Shown: one piece after another, positions 7,477-14,637 of the stretch | How positions within the stretch are numbered: position 1 is the first letter of the stretch | Layout: every line of letters begins with the position of its first letter | Origin: Dehalococcoidia bacterium | Lineage (GTDB): Bacteria; Chloroflexota; Dehalococcoidia; Lucifugimonadales; UBA3495 | Length of the DNA: 16,362 bases | Reading direction: 5' to 3' | Assembly (NCBI GenBank): GCA_003523055.1 | Contig: DPHC01000014.1 | Span: forward strand, 234,020 to 250,381 | Position numbers and translations under genes: made by a program | The notes under the pieces: generated by a model | Databases searched by the model: none | Seen by the model: only the letters and a program-made list of their open reading frames with translations | What the model was told of the DNA's origin: nothing

Positions 7477-7899
7477 ATGGATAATGATAAAAATAAAACT
7501 TTACTTGATTGGGACAAGCTTCAAGTAGGTGAAACTTTTGATGCATATGAATATGTGTTGACAGAAGAGATGATAAAAAACTTCCGGCAAGGAGTTATGG
7601 ATAATGATGCTAGTTTTCCTACTATTTCTCACAAAGTCGATGTGAAACAATACAATAAGAGGTATCGAGACAGTGGATCAGTGAATGCTAGGTGTGCTTT
7701 CCATTGCTATAACGCTCCAGTAGCGGGGAGAAAAATTATTGTGACCGCATGGATTGCGGATAAATATTTGCGTAGAGGGAAGAACTATATTGTCACTGAA
7801 GCAACTTCAGTAGATGAAACAGGAATGTTAATTGACAGAGTCATAACTCATGAATTAAAACAACCGTCAGAGGTAGGTAAGAAATGGGAAGGACAATGA
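7477..7899 (+). CDS. MaoC/FAS1-like dehydratase N-domain protein
   Basis: This 140-residue hotdog-fold protein resembles the N-terminal half of two-domain MaoC-type hydratases. It has VGETF near the start. The stretch from about 75 to 127 contains PVAGRKIIV, then ADKYLRRGKNYIVTEA and a final strand ending HEL, like the RP-x-R-x-GD..DKYERRGxxY pattern of FAS1-like dehydratase domains. These halves usually lack the catalytic Asp/His and pair with a catalytic half, here probably the product of the next gene, which overlaps it by ATGA. The ATG at 7477 follows GAGG with a 7-nt spacer. Together they would hydrate or dehydrate an enoyl-thioester or related acid. It is divergent from the EamA/enolase/TauE unit and probably shares its operator. 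Confidence 0.82.
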   Translation: MDNDKNKTLLDWDKLQVGETFDAYEYVLTEEMIKNFRQGVMDNDASFPTISHKVDVKQYNKRYRDSGSVNARCAFHCYNAPVAGRKIIVTAWIADKYLRRGKNYIVTEATSVDETGMLIDRVITHELKQPSEVGKKWEGQ

Positions 7900-8333
7900 G
7901 CACATACGATATAGGCGACAAAATTCCAGATTTAACCAAACATATGACTCAAGAAGCAATAAATATGTTCGAATGGAGCTCAGGGGAAAGCGGACCATCT
8001 CAATTTACCGATGAAGAAACAGCCAAAGGTGTATTGGGCACCAGTGGCACCGTCGCATCTGGCCGAATGTCTCTCACTTTTGCGATAGAAATGCTACGTA
8101 AATTCTTTGGTCCAGAGATTTATAACAGGAGAGGTACTGTAGATCTCAGATTTTTGAGACCTGTAAGGCCAGGAGATTCTGTAACTTTTTCGGGAGAAGT
8201 AATATCGGTAGTTAAAGAACCTAATGGCTCTAGGGTTAGTATTGATATATCCGCTGTTAACCAAAAAGGAGATACTACAGCTGTGGGTCAGGGAAGTGCT
8301 GTGGTGCCTAACGCCTTTCTGCCAGAGGAATAG
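7896..8333 (+). CDS. MaoC-like hotdog protein with altered catalytic dyad
   Basis: This is a 145-residue MaoC-type hotdog protein. The hydratase region that normally reads GDxNPLH has GESGPSQ at residues 30-36, so the catalytic Asp is Glu31 and the catalytic His is Gln36. The later VDLRFLRPVRPGDSV strand and turn are typical. I start it at the ATG at 7896, which overlaps the upstream stop as ATGA. The ATG at 7884 in the same frame is an alternative giving four more residues. Family members add or remove water across enoyl-CoA-type double bonds, usually as dimers or with a FAS1-like partner. The missing dyad means that activity is either changed or lost. Its 3' end overlaps the convergent MFS gene by 26 bp. 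Confidence 0.85.
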   Translation: MSTYDIGDKIPDLTKHMTQEAINMFEWSSGESGPSQFTDEETAKGVLGTSGTVASGRMSLTFAIEMLRKFFGPEIYNRRGTVDLRFLRPVRPGDSVTFSGEVISVVKEPNGSRVSIDISAVNQKGDTTAVGQGSAVVPNAFLPEE

Positions 8334-9537
8334 TTTTTTCTTTTTTAATCAGGTAAATGGCTCCCAAAATAGAAACAAAATTGGCGAATACGCCTAACGA
8401 GAAAGCCCATTGGAGAGTGCCAGTGTAGTCTGCTGTTATACCAGAAATAAGTGGCGAAATAGCACTTCCAAGTGATGCTCCTGTTGCCATTAACCCGAAA
8501 GCCGCGGGAGCAAATTTTGTTGGCACATAATCTCCAGCTGAAGCAGCGCAGATTACATAACTAGATCGCAATGTTAGCCCCATGATTAAATAAGCTACAA
8601 TAAAAGAAGGAAGAGACGGGAACAGCCAAAGTAATACGAAAGCGACGGTTTGTACTAAGAATGTTAACAAGAAGGCAGGTCCTCTTCCTAAGTAGTCCGA
8701 TATTCTTCCCCATAGGACTCCACTTCCTATGCTAACTATTCCAGCCATAATGGCCAAATTACTAATGGTGCCTATGCTGATATGGAATGTGTTAGCTAAA
8801 TATAAACCACTGAATGCAGCGAATATTGTAGTTGCCCAACCTGACCAAAAAGCTAAATAAGCAAGAAGCCATACAAACGAATTTTTAAAAACTTCAATGG
8901 GCCAGGAGCTTGAAAGATTACGCACTACTTTTTTAGAGGCGCTTGCTTTATTTGGATCGTAAATTATCAAAAATGACGCTATTCCTACCAATAATGAAAT
9001 AAACCCAAACGAAAACCAAATTGTTCTCCAAGCTTCTGTGCCAATAGCAACCAATAAAAACGGCAGTATTACACCAGGAACAGTAAAAGCTAAGCCTGTA
9101 CCAGATGATGCTATTCCTGCAGCCAATCCTCTGTCATGAGTTTTGAACCACGATGACAAAAGCCCCATGACAGGTGATATGGAACCACCTGTGCCTATAC
9201 CCATAGCAATCATAGCTAAAGCTGTTATTGTGTAATTAGGAGTAAATGCAATGACTACCATTGCTAATGCTGCTAATAGAACGTTTGAACTGGCAATGAT
9301 TTTGGGACCAAATCTTGCTGAAAGAGTTCCGAAGAACAGATTGGAAATAGTACGAGTCCCCCATCCAATAGTCATCAATGCTCCTGCTTGAGTATAAGAC
9401 ATGCCAAGAGAATCTTGCATCAATGGGATCGTTATATTATACCCAAATTGAAAAAATCCTTGGACTAGATTTACGAACAGAGCTATTATTAAAATTAACA
9501 GAGCATGGGTTTTAAACCAATATGGCAATCGAATCAT
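8308..9537 (-). CDS. MFS transporter, OFA/monocarboxylate-like
   Basis: This 409-residue major facilitator protein has about 12 transmembrane helices. Motif-A-like loops appear in both halves, FGTLSARFGPK after helix 2 and WGRISDYLGRG after helix 8. The SSWF...RGLAAGIASSGTGL segment is typical of oxalate/formate- and monocarboxylate-type carriers. It probably imports or exchanges small organic acids. The ATG at 9537 has AAGG 5 nt upstream and is preferred over the GTG at 9543, which lies inside that site. The gene converges on the MaoC pair with a 26-bp overlap of coding ends and is divergent from the small unknown gene at 9599, across a palindrome-bearing gap. It may serve the same pathway as the MaoC/enolase block. 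Confidence 0.9.
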   Translation of the reverse strand: MIRLPYWFKTHALLILIIALFVNLVQGFFQFGYNITIPLMQDSLGMSYTQAGALMTIGWGTRTISNLFFGTLSARFGPKIIASSNVLLAALAMVVIAFTPNYTITALAMIAMGIGTGGSISPVMGLLSSWFKTHDRGLAAGIASSGTGLAFTVPGVILPFLLVAIGTEAWRTIWFSFGFISLLVGIASFLIIYDPNKASASKKVVRNLSSSWPIEVFKNSFVWLLAYLAFWSGWATTIFAAFSGLYLANTFHISIGTISNLAIMAGIVSIGSGVLWGRISDYLGRGPAFLLTFLVQTVAFVLLWLFPSLPSFIVAYLIMGLTLRSSYVICAASAGDYVPTKFAPAAFGLMATGASLGSAISPLISGITADYTGTLQWAFSLGVFANFVSILGAIYLIKKEKTIPLAERR

Positions 9538-9575
9538 GTGCACCTTGGGGTGATAATATATTGAAGATAAGCAAT

Positions 9576-9596
9576 GATACTATAATTTATAGTATC
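9576..9596. promoter_or_regulatory. perfect 21-bp palindrome containing a TATAAT box
   Basis: GATACTATAA (9576-9585) and TTATAGTATC (9587-9596) are exact reverse complements around base 9586. TATAAT at 9581-9586 reads toward the small gene starting at 9599, with a weak TATTGA at 9559-9564 (16-bp spacer). The architecture matches the larger palindrome at 7418: perfect, odd length, one central base, between divergent genes. It would let one dimeric regulator cover the promoter core. Confidence 0.68.
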
Positions 9597-9598
9597 AG

Positions 9599-9895
9599 GT
9601 GGTGAAGAAATTGCACACATATATAATTTTAGCAGCGATGAATGGTTTTTTTTATTCTACTGATGGTGACTTATATGATAATTTCCAAATGTTAGGATAT
9701 ATAGAATCTGAAAATAGCACTAAAGCTGTTGAACAATTTTTCTCTGAACCACCTTATCCTATTTTATGGAAAGACATCGAATATATGTGGTCTGAACTTT
9801 TGGAACCAGGCGTATCTGGCGGGCATTATGGGTCTTATAAAAAGGTATATATCGACACCTTGATCAAGGCAATGGAAAATCCACTAGACAGGTAA
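9599..9895 (+). CDS. small uncharacterised protein
   Basis: I do not recognise this 98-residue soluble protein. It begins with a probable beta strand (HTYIILAAM), then FYSTDGDLYDNFQMLGY, an amphipathic helix (TKAVEQFF), WKDIEYMWSELL and a C-terminal GHYGSYKKVY segment, a compact acidic alpha/beta composition rich in Tyr and Phe. The start is uncertain: GTG at 9599 or 9602, or ATG at 9638. None has a Shine-Dalgarno site. A TATAAT at 9581 would put the transcript start a few bases before 9599, and another TATAAT at 9622 would do the same for 9638, so translation could be leaderless. It is divergent from the MFS gene, with which it may share regulation. Confidence 0.62.
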   Translation: MVKKLHTYIILAAMNGFFYSTDGDLYDNFQMLGYIESENSTKAVEQFFSEPPYPILWKDIEYMWSELLEPGVSGGHYGSYKKVYIDTLIKAMENPLDR

Positions 9896-9939
9896 TCTCG
9901 CCTCTAATTACTGATCGTTTGGATCTGAGATAAGTCTTG

Positions 9940-11841
9940 TTATTCGTGCATGACTTTTACAATTGCATCATAATGAGATGATGCTTCTTCCATAATATAG
10001 TTTTTATCGAACTTGAGTATGAGCCTTTGGTTCATTAAATCTTCGTAAGAATTGGAAATGTTTTGTAAATAGTCGGCTTTGTTCGGAATACAACTCGGAT
10101 CCAATAATATACTGCCACCGGTAGTGCCCAACACCTGTCCAGGCCCTCCGATATCAGAATGTCGTAAATTCCAACCGAAATGCATAGCTAATGGATTTGA
10201 AACTTCTGGCAAAGTGATGCCGGAAAATTCATTATGGCTTGAATTTATATCAGGCACCAACACCGGATAACCTAATCCTATATGAAGTGGAACATTTTGA
10301 ACATCTTCTGAATTTACGCTGAATTCCATCTGGGAAATTTGTTTGATATGCACTGGGTGGTCTATTACACCAGAAAGCTTGTATTTTTCACAAAGGCTTT
10401 CATAAGAGATTAATGTTCCATTATCTATTCTAGGAATTTTATTTTCAGGAGGATTGGTGTCATCCTCCACCCATTCAGTTAAATTCATGAACAGAGCTCT
10501 TAAAGATGGACGGTAGTCTATGAAATTGAAATACTGTTCTGATTTCACTCCGTTTGACGAGTCATAATTTGTTAGTGGGAATTTTCCAGAAGAGTGTTGA
10601 GTTCCTGAATAATAATACAATCGACACAATGGATCTATATTGAGATCTGTGTTATTTGAAGGATCAGTATGAGCTAACGAGGCATGGGCCCACCAATATT
10701 CTGATGCAGTATTTACGAAAAATATATTAGGCATACCGCCTCTTTTATATTGAATATCTAATATTGAATTACCAAGTTCGTGTTGGGGCGTTATCGGAGC
10801 AAATGGGGGTAAATTACTAGTGCTTTGTTTGATCGCACTTGATGGTTGTGCAAACCGTTGATTAAATTCTCCTCTGCGCGCCCCGGCTGCGTGGACGATC
10901 AGTCCATCGAACACTTTTTCTTCATTTTCATCTAAGTTTAATCCTAAATAAATAAAATGCCTCAAAAATCGCCCGCTTTGAGAATGTCCGAACCCGTACA
11001 CTTGATTAATAGTTTGGCATAATTCAGGGTTATTATCTTTTTTTAGAAAAGAGATCAAATCTCTAACTGCTAGTAGTCCAACACCGTTCGCAACGGGATT
11101 TATGGACTTGTAAGTTACTCTATAAATTTTTCCAGGAATCAGTCCGGTTTCCAAATATAAATAATTAGCGTCAGGCAAATATGCACCGGAAAGGTCGGTG
11201 CCAAAACTCCACGTCTCGCGGTCGATTAAGTTAGGTTCGTCATTTTCATTGTCTTGGACAGTCAATGTTGCATCAAGTTGTTCTATACTGTATGCAGGGA
11301 GTGGGGTGTGCCCTCGCTCTGAGAGCATATGAGTTTTAGTTTCTAAATTTGACTGTATAGTCATAGTTATGTTCCCAACTATTGGTTTGTTTTCAATTGT
11401 TGGTTGGGGCGCAGACACTCGTAATAATCCGTCGCCTGCAGGGACGTCATGTTGCCATCCACACCATACGACAGTATATCCTTGTTGTAACAGAAATCCG
11501 TTACCTGAATCCCACGCAGATGTTTTACTGGATGCTTCGGGGGCATTGTTAATCATTTTAAGAATAAGGTTACGACCTCGATTAGGGACATCCAATATTA
11601 TTTTGTTATTACCTTTGTTATTATCTGTGGGTTTCAATATTTTAGCGTTAGTAGAAAACCTAACAACACCATCTGGGAATTTGCAATGTGATAGATCGGT
11701 AATCACTTCATGGGCATAATCATTTTCTGTAATTTCATAATGTATTTCAAGATCTAATTCTTGGTACGATCCAATATTTCCAAAATGTGTTCCGTTTTCA
11801 TAAATCTTTGACTCAATTATATTTACTTTAGAAACGCCCAT
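9940..11841 (-). CDS. large alpha/beta hydrolase domain protein
   Basis: This 633-residue soluble protein has no signal peptide. It resembles the Pfam family 'alpha/beta hydrolase domain' (PF20091) recognised by the block GFGHSQSGRFLRHFI (residues 283-297), then VFDGLIVHAAGARRGEFNQRF (310-330). Ser287 in GHSQS fits the nucleophile position. Earlier segments VPNRGRN (85-91) and QGYTVVWCGWQHDVP (120-134) are also typical. Proteins of this type are poorly characterised esterase-like hydrolases found in environmental degraders. GGGAGG about 6 nt before the ATG at 11841 gives a firm start. It lies 39 bp after tRNA-Arg on the same strand, with a short palindrome between, so it may be read through from the tRNA pair or have its own promoter. 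The substrate is unknown. Confidence 0.87.
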   Translation of the reverse strand: MGVSKVNIIESKIYENGTHFGNIGSYQELDLEIHYEITENDYAHEVITDLSHCKFPDGVVRFSTNAKILKPTDNNKGNNKIILDVPNRGRNLILKMINNAPEASSKTSAWDSGNGFLLQQGYTVVWCGWQHDVPAGDGLLRVSAPQPTIENKPIVGNITMTIQSNLETKTHMLSERGHTPLPAYSIEQLDATLTVQDNENDEPNLIDRETWSFGTDLSGAYLPDANYLYLETGLIPGKIYRVTYKSINPVANGVGLLAVRDLISFLKKDNNPELCQTINQVYGFGHSQSGRFLRHFIYLGLNLDENEEKVFDGLIVHAAGARRGEFNQRFAQPSSAIKQSTSNLPPFAPITPQHELGNSILDIQYKRGGMPNIFFVNTASEYWWAHASLAHTDPSNNTDLNIDPLCRLYYYSGTQHSSGKFPLTNYDSSNGVKSEQYFNFIDYRPSLRALFMNLTEWVEDDTNPPENKIPRIDNGTLISYESLCEKYKLSGVIDHPVHIKQISQMEFSVNSEDVQNVPLHIGLGYPVLVPDINSSHNEFSGITLPEVSNPLAMHFGWNLRHSDIGGPGQVLGTTGGSILLDPSCIPNKADYLQNISNSYEDLMNQRLILKFDKNYIMEEASSHYDAIVKVMHE

Positions 11842-11866
11842 AGTAACCTCCCATTATTTGATAATC

Positions 11867-11879
11867 ATACTAATAGTAT
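11867..11879. promoter_or_regulatory. 13-bp palindrome upstream of the large hydrolase
   Basis: ATACTA-A-TAGTAT is a perfect odd-length dyad 25 bp before the hydrolase start and immediately after tRNA-Arg. Its ATACTA/TAGTAT half-sites recur in the 9576 palindrome. A minus-strand TATACT (11875-11880) overlaps it and could be a -10 box. It is short, so chance occurrence is possible. Confidence 0.4.
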
Positions 11880-11880
11880 A

Positions 11881-11956
11881 TGGTGCGCTTGGTGAGATTT
11901 GAACTCACGACTTCGTCCTTCGCAGGGACGCGCTCTATCCGCTGAGCTACAAGCGC
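11881..11956 (-). tRNA. tRNA-Arg(GCG)
   Basis: The hand-folded cloverleaf has acceptor GCGCTTG/CAAGCGC, D arm GCTC..GAGC with an A20-type loop, anticodon stem CGTCC/GGACG and loop CTGCGAA, giving anticodon GCG. The T arm is GTGAG/CTCAC. A73 and CCA are encoded. C35 and A20 fit arginine identity. The wobble base is G where most bacteria have A34 (ACG). Confidence 0.95.
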
Positions 11957-11966
11957 ATTTCTATAT

Positions 11967-12052
11967 TGGTACCGAGGGAGGGATTCGAACCCACACATCC
12001 AAAAGGACACTGCGACCTGAACGCAGCGCGTCTACCGTTTCGCCACCTCGGC
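11967..12052 (-). tRNA. tRNA-Leu(CAG)
   Basis: This is a class II tRNA of 86 nt with encoded CCA. The acceptor is GCCGAGG, the anticodon stem CTGCG/CGCAG with loop TTCAGGT gives CAG, a long variable arm includes TGTCCTTTTGGATGT, and the T loop is TTCGAAT. The acceptor ends in a G1-U72 wobble, and the T stem GTGGG/CCCTC has a U-U mismatch at its second pair. It lies 10 bp upstream of tRNA-Arg and is probably cotranscribed with it. Confidence 0.94.
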
Positions 12053-12065
12053 GCGTGCCTTTATA

Positions 12066-12094
12066 ATATCACGCCGACCCATAGAAGGTGTCAG
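12066..12094 (-). promoter_or_regulatory. possible promoter of the tRNA-Leu/tRNA-Arg pair
   Basis: On the minus strand CTGACA (12089-12094) and TGATAT (12066-12071) are separated by exactly 17 bp, upstream of the mature tRNA-Leu end at 12052. The -35 box is good, but the -10 box matches only 3 of 6. An overlapping TATTAT just downstream is an alternative -10 box. Confidence 0.35.
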
Positions 12095-12106
12095 AGTAGG
12101 TGTAAA

Positions 12107-13390
12107 TCAATTAAGAGAATTTTTAATTTTTGACTTCAACATTACATAACAGGAGGTGACGCTTATTAAAGTGAATGCTCCGAAAACCATCAATGCGGGT
12201 TGCGGAGCGTAATAGGACGCTAGCAATCCTAATAGAAATCCTCCAATGGACGTTGAACTCCATGTTAATTGATGAATGCTCATAACTCGTCCTCTGAAAT
12301 TATCGAGTGTTAACATTTGTACCAATGTTGAATTTATAGTGTGGAATGCGAATGCGAGAGCGCCTATAAAGGCGATTATAATATACGATAGGAGTATTAA
12401 ACTGTTGAATCCAAATAGAATCAATGAAAGTGCAAATAAAGTCCCAGTAATCAACATGATGTGCAAGCTATTTTTAACATCCGCATATTTGGCAAGGCAT
12501 ATTGATGAAGTAATGCCCCCCACTCCTAGAAATAAAAGCAATCTGCTGTAAAAGCCTACATCTTGCATAAACACCAATTTCGCAAACGCAGGGAGCAAAG
12601 TTTCAAATGACATACCAAAGATACCCATCAAGATACCCATTATTATAAGATAAAAGATACCCTTAGAACTGTAAAGATACTGAAACCCTTGTTTGAGATC
12701 TGCACCCATAGATTTGCCGGATTTTAAGTTCGGATTCGCGGTTGGGCGCATGTAAATTAAGAGACCTACGACGATAGTGTAAGCCAGAAAAATCAAATAA
12801 AAAATACTGCTGATACCCATGTAACTTGCAAGGATACCGAATAAACTTGGTCCCAATATTGCTGAACCGGATATTGCCATCGAGTATAAGACCATACCGT
12901 TGAGCAAACTTGACTTAGGTAGCAAATTCGGAAGCATTGCTGCCCTAGCTGGAAGATCGAATGCAAGCAATACTCCAGTAAAAAAAGAAATTGTCAGTAA
13001 CAATAGAGGGGTCATTATTCCCATGGACACTCCGATAGCAGTGATCAAAACCAGAACCGCAATTATAGCCCGTGTAATTATTAACAATCTTCTTCGATTC
13101 CATCTGTCTGCTATCACCCCGCCCCACATTGATAAAAACAACATTGGGCCTAAACTACATGCTGTGACCAGGCCCAGCATGTATTCTTCCGGATTAAGTA
13201 AATGCATTAACCAGAGTCGCCCGAAAACTAACGACCACATACCAATGCAAGAAAAAACAGCTGCTATCCAAAATATTCTATATTGAGGGTAATTTAAAGA
13301 ATGGAGGCTTTTAAATTTTAAATTAAAGATCCGCAGAGGCTCTGGGGAAGAGTTATTCAAAATGCTCCCCGCAAGCGCCTGTGCGGGCAC
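12107..13390 (-). CDS. MFS exporter, MFS_3/EntS-like
   Basis: This 427-residue membrane protein has about 12 transmembrane helices. Motif A, GGVIADRWNRRRLLI (residues 90-104), lies between helices 2 and 3. The start of the fold (NYPQYRIFWIAAVFSCIGMW) and the FRGRVMSIHQLTW block in the second half are typical of the MFS_3 group, proton-driven exporters related to the enterobactin exporter EntS and macrolide pumps. It probably exports a small hydrophobic or siderophore-like compound. The start is uncertain. GTG at 13390 has only a distant AAGG, while TTG at 13360 (residue 11) has GGGGAG 4 nt upstream. It lies 77 bp downstream of hflX on the same strand and could be cotranscribed. There is nothing biosynthetic beside it to suggest a substrate. 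Confidence 0.88.
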   Translation of the reverse strand: MPAQALAGSILNNSSPEPLRIFNLKFKSLHSLNYPQYRIFWIAAVFSCIGMWSLVFGRLWLMHLLNPEEYMLGLVTACSLGPMLFLSMWGGVIADRWNRRRLLIITRAIIAVLVLITAIGVSMGIMTPLLLLTISFFTGVLLAFDLPARAAMLPNLLPKSSLLNGMVLYSMAISGSAILGPSLFGILASYMGISSIFYLIFLAYTIVVGLLIYMRPTANPNLKSGKSMGADLKQGFQYLYSSKGIFYLIIMGILMGIFGMSFETLLPAFAKLVFMQDVGFYSRLLLFLGVGGITSSICLAKYADVKNSLHIMLITGTLFALSLILFGFNSLILLSYIIIAFIGALAFAFHTINSTLVQMLTLDNFRGRVMSIHQLTWSSTSIGGFLLGLLASYYAPQPALMVFGAFTLISVTSCYVMLKSKIKNSLN

Positions 13391-13467
13391 TTAGAGCAAC
13401 CCTTAATGATGAACGTCTAGATGACATAACATATATTGTGCGAAACAAGTGTTTTTTGCTCATAAAA

Positions 13468-14562
13468 TTAATTTATTTTTCCGTCTCTGTCTAAAATTTC
13501 TTGTTCCACTAGTTCTAGTAGAGAATTCAGGTTTTGCCCTGTGGTTGCTGAAATAAAAATATGAGGACTGGAGTATTTGGTTGTTAAATTTTTGCCCAAA
13601 TTCAGTAGGTCATCCAAGTTTTCAGCTTTGTCGACCTTGTTTAATACCAAAATCATCGGCTTGTCTGAGAGCTCTAACTTTTTCAAGGTATTCAAGACGA
13701 CCTCTACTTGGTGTTCGGCCTTCCGGTGAGTTATGTCAACTACGTGTAATAATATGTCTGCATGCGATAATTCTTGCAACGTGGCATTGAAGGCCGCTAC
13801 CACAAAAGGAGAGAGCTTTTGGATGAACCCTACAGTGTCACTAAGTAATAATTCTCCAGTAGATGCTAAGTTGATTTTACGGGTAGTTGGATCTAAAGTA
13901 GAAAACAATTGGTCTTGAGCAGTTACTTCCGATGAACTTAAGTTGTTGAACAAAGTGCTCTTGCCAGCATTTGTGTATCCGACTAAAGAAATCATTGGTA
14001 TTCCCGAGTCCTTTCTTTTGTTGAGATATACGTTTCTTCTAGATTTGACTTTTTCCAGTTCAGTTGTAAGTTTTTGTATCCGGCCTCTTATCAATCTGCG
14101 GTCAGTTTCAAGTTGAGTTTCACCTGGTCCCCTAGTCCCAATTCCTCCACCTAGCCTTTCCAAATGTGACCATTGGCCCACAAGGCGAGGCAGAAGGTAT
14201 TGATGCTGGGCTAACTCCACCTGCAGTTTACCTTCATGCGTTTTTGCGCTGTTAGCGAACACATCTAATATCAACGCCGTTCGGTCTATTACCTTGCACG
14301 TTAACAAAGATTCTAGATTGCGCTGTTGAGTGGGTGTAAGTTCATCATCAAAAATAGCGGTAGTTGAATTTGTTTGCTCCATTAAATCTTTAAGTTCTTC
14401 AAGTTTTCCTTTTCCCACATAAGATGTGGTGAAACGATCAATCTTTTGGGTGAGTGTTCCAGCGACTGTTGCTCCAGCTGTATTAGCCAAATATGCTAAT
14501 TCAGAAAGAGATTCTTCTACTGTCCATTGAGATTTACTGTTTTTTAATTCTACAGCAGCCAA
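13468..14562 (-). CDS. hflX: GTPase HflX
   Basis: This is the ribosome-associated GTPase HflX, which splits or rescues stalled 70S ribosomes under stress. The N-terminal HflX domain ends in the signature GQWSHLERLGGGIGTRGPGE (129-148), followed by a coiled coil and the G domain: Walker A GYTNAGKST (195-203), DTVGFI (242-247), NKVD (308-311) and SAT (338-340). The start is unclear. TTG at 14562 is the only ordinary start codon, but homology-like residues ESAIL continue upstream in frame to a stop near 14640, with no ATG, GTG or TTG. A GGAG at 14622-14625 lies 8 nt before an in-frame ATC at 14613, which could be a rare initiator adding 17 residues. A minus-strand TATGAT (14646-14651) with TTTAAC 17 bp upstream is a plausible promoter and leaves room for that start. 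It is divergent from the TenA-family gene. Confidence 0.95.
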   Translation of the reverse strand: MAAVELKNSKSQWTVEESLSELAYLANTAGATVAGTLTQKIDRFTTSYVGKGKLEELKDLMEQTNSTTAIFDDELTPTQQRNLESLLTCKVIDRTALILDVFANSAKTHEGKLQVELAQHQYLLPRLVGQWSHLERLGGGIGTRGPGETQLETDRRLIRGRIQKLTTELEKVKSRRNVYLNKRKDSGIPMISLVGYTNAGKSTLFNNLSSSEVTAQDQLFSTLDPTTRKINLASTGELLLSDTVGFIQKLSPFVVAAFNATLQELSHADILLHVVDITHRKAEHQVEVVLNTLKKLELSDKPMILVLNKVDKAENLDDLLNLGKNLTTKYSSPHIFISATTGQNLNSLLELVEQEILDRDGKIN

Positions 14563-14608
14563 TATAGCCGATTCAGCTCCCGTGTCTGTCTCATATGTTG
14601 TAACTCGT

Positions 14609-14637
14609 TTGATAGGATTATCTCCAATTTTTAAGAT
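14609..14637 (+). promoter_or_regulatory. candidate sigma70 promoter for the second TenA-family gene
   Basis: TTGATA (14609-14614) and TAAGAT (14632-14637) are separated by 17 bp and read toward 14703, leaving a leader of roughly 60 nt. A TACAAT at 14652-14657 is an alternative -10 box. The leader shows no TPP riboswitch elements. Confidence 0.4.

Noticed and set aside
9894..9935. Hairpin GATC-GTTTG-GATC flanked by TCTC/GAGA as a bidirectional terminator
   Set aside because: The stems are too short and interrupted and no T run follows.
13353..13463. 36-residue ORF on the minus strand between hflX and the MFS exporter
   Set aside because: No ribosome binding site, overlaps the MFS start in another frame, and the composition (Arg/Ser rich) looks non-native.
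14550..14594. ATG at 14594 as hflX start
   Set aside because: It is out of frame with hflX and stops after 14 codons.
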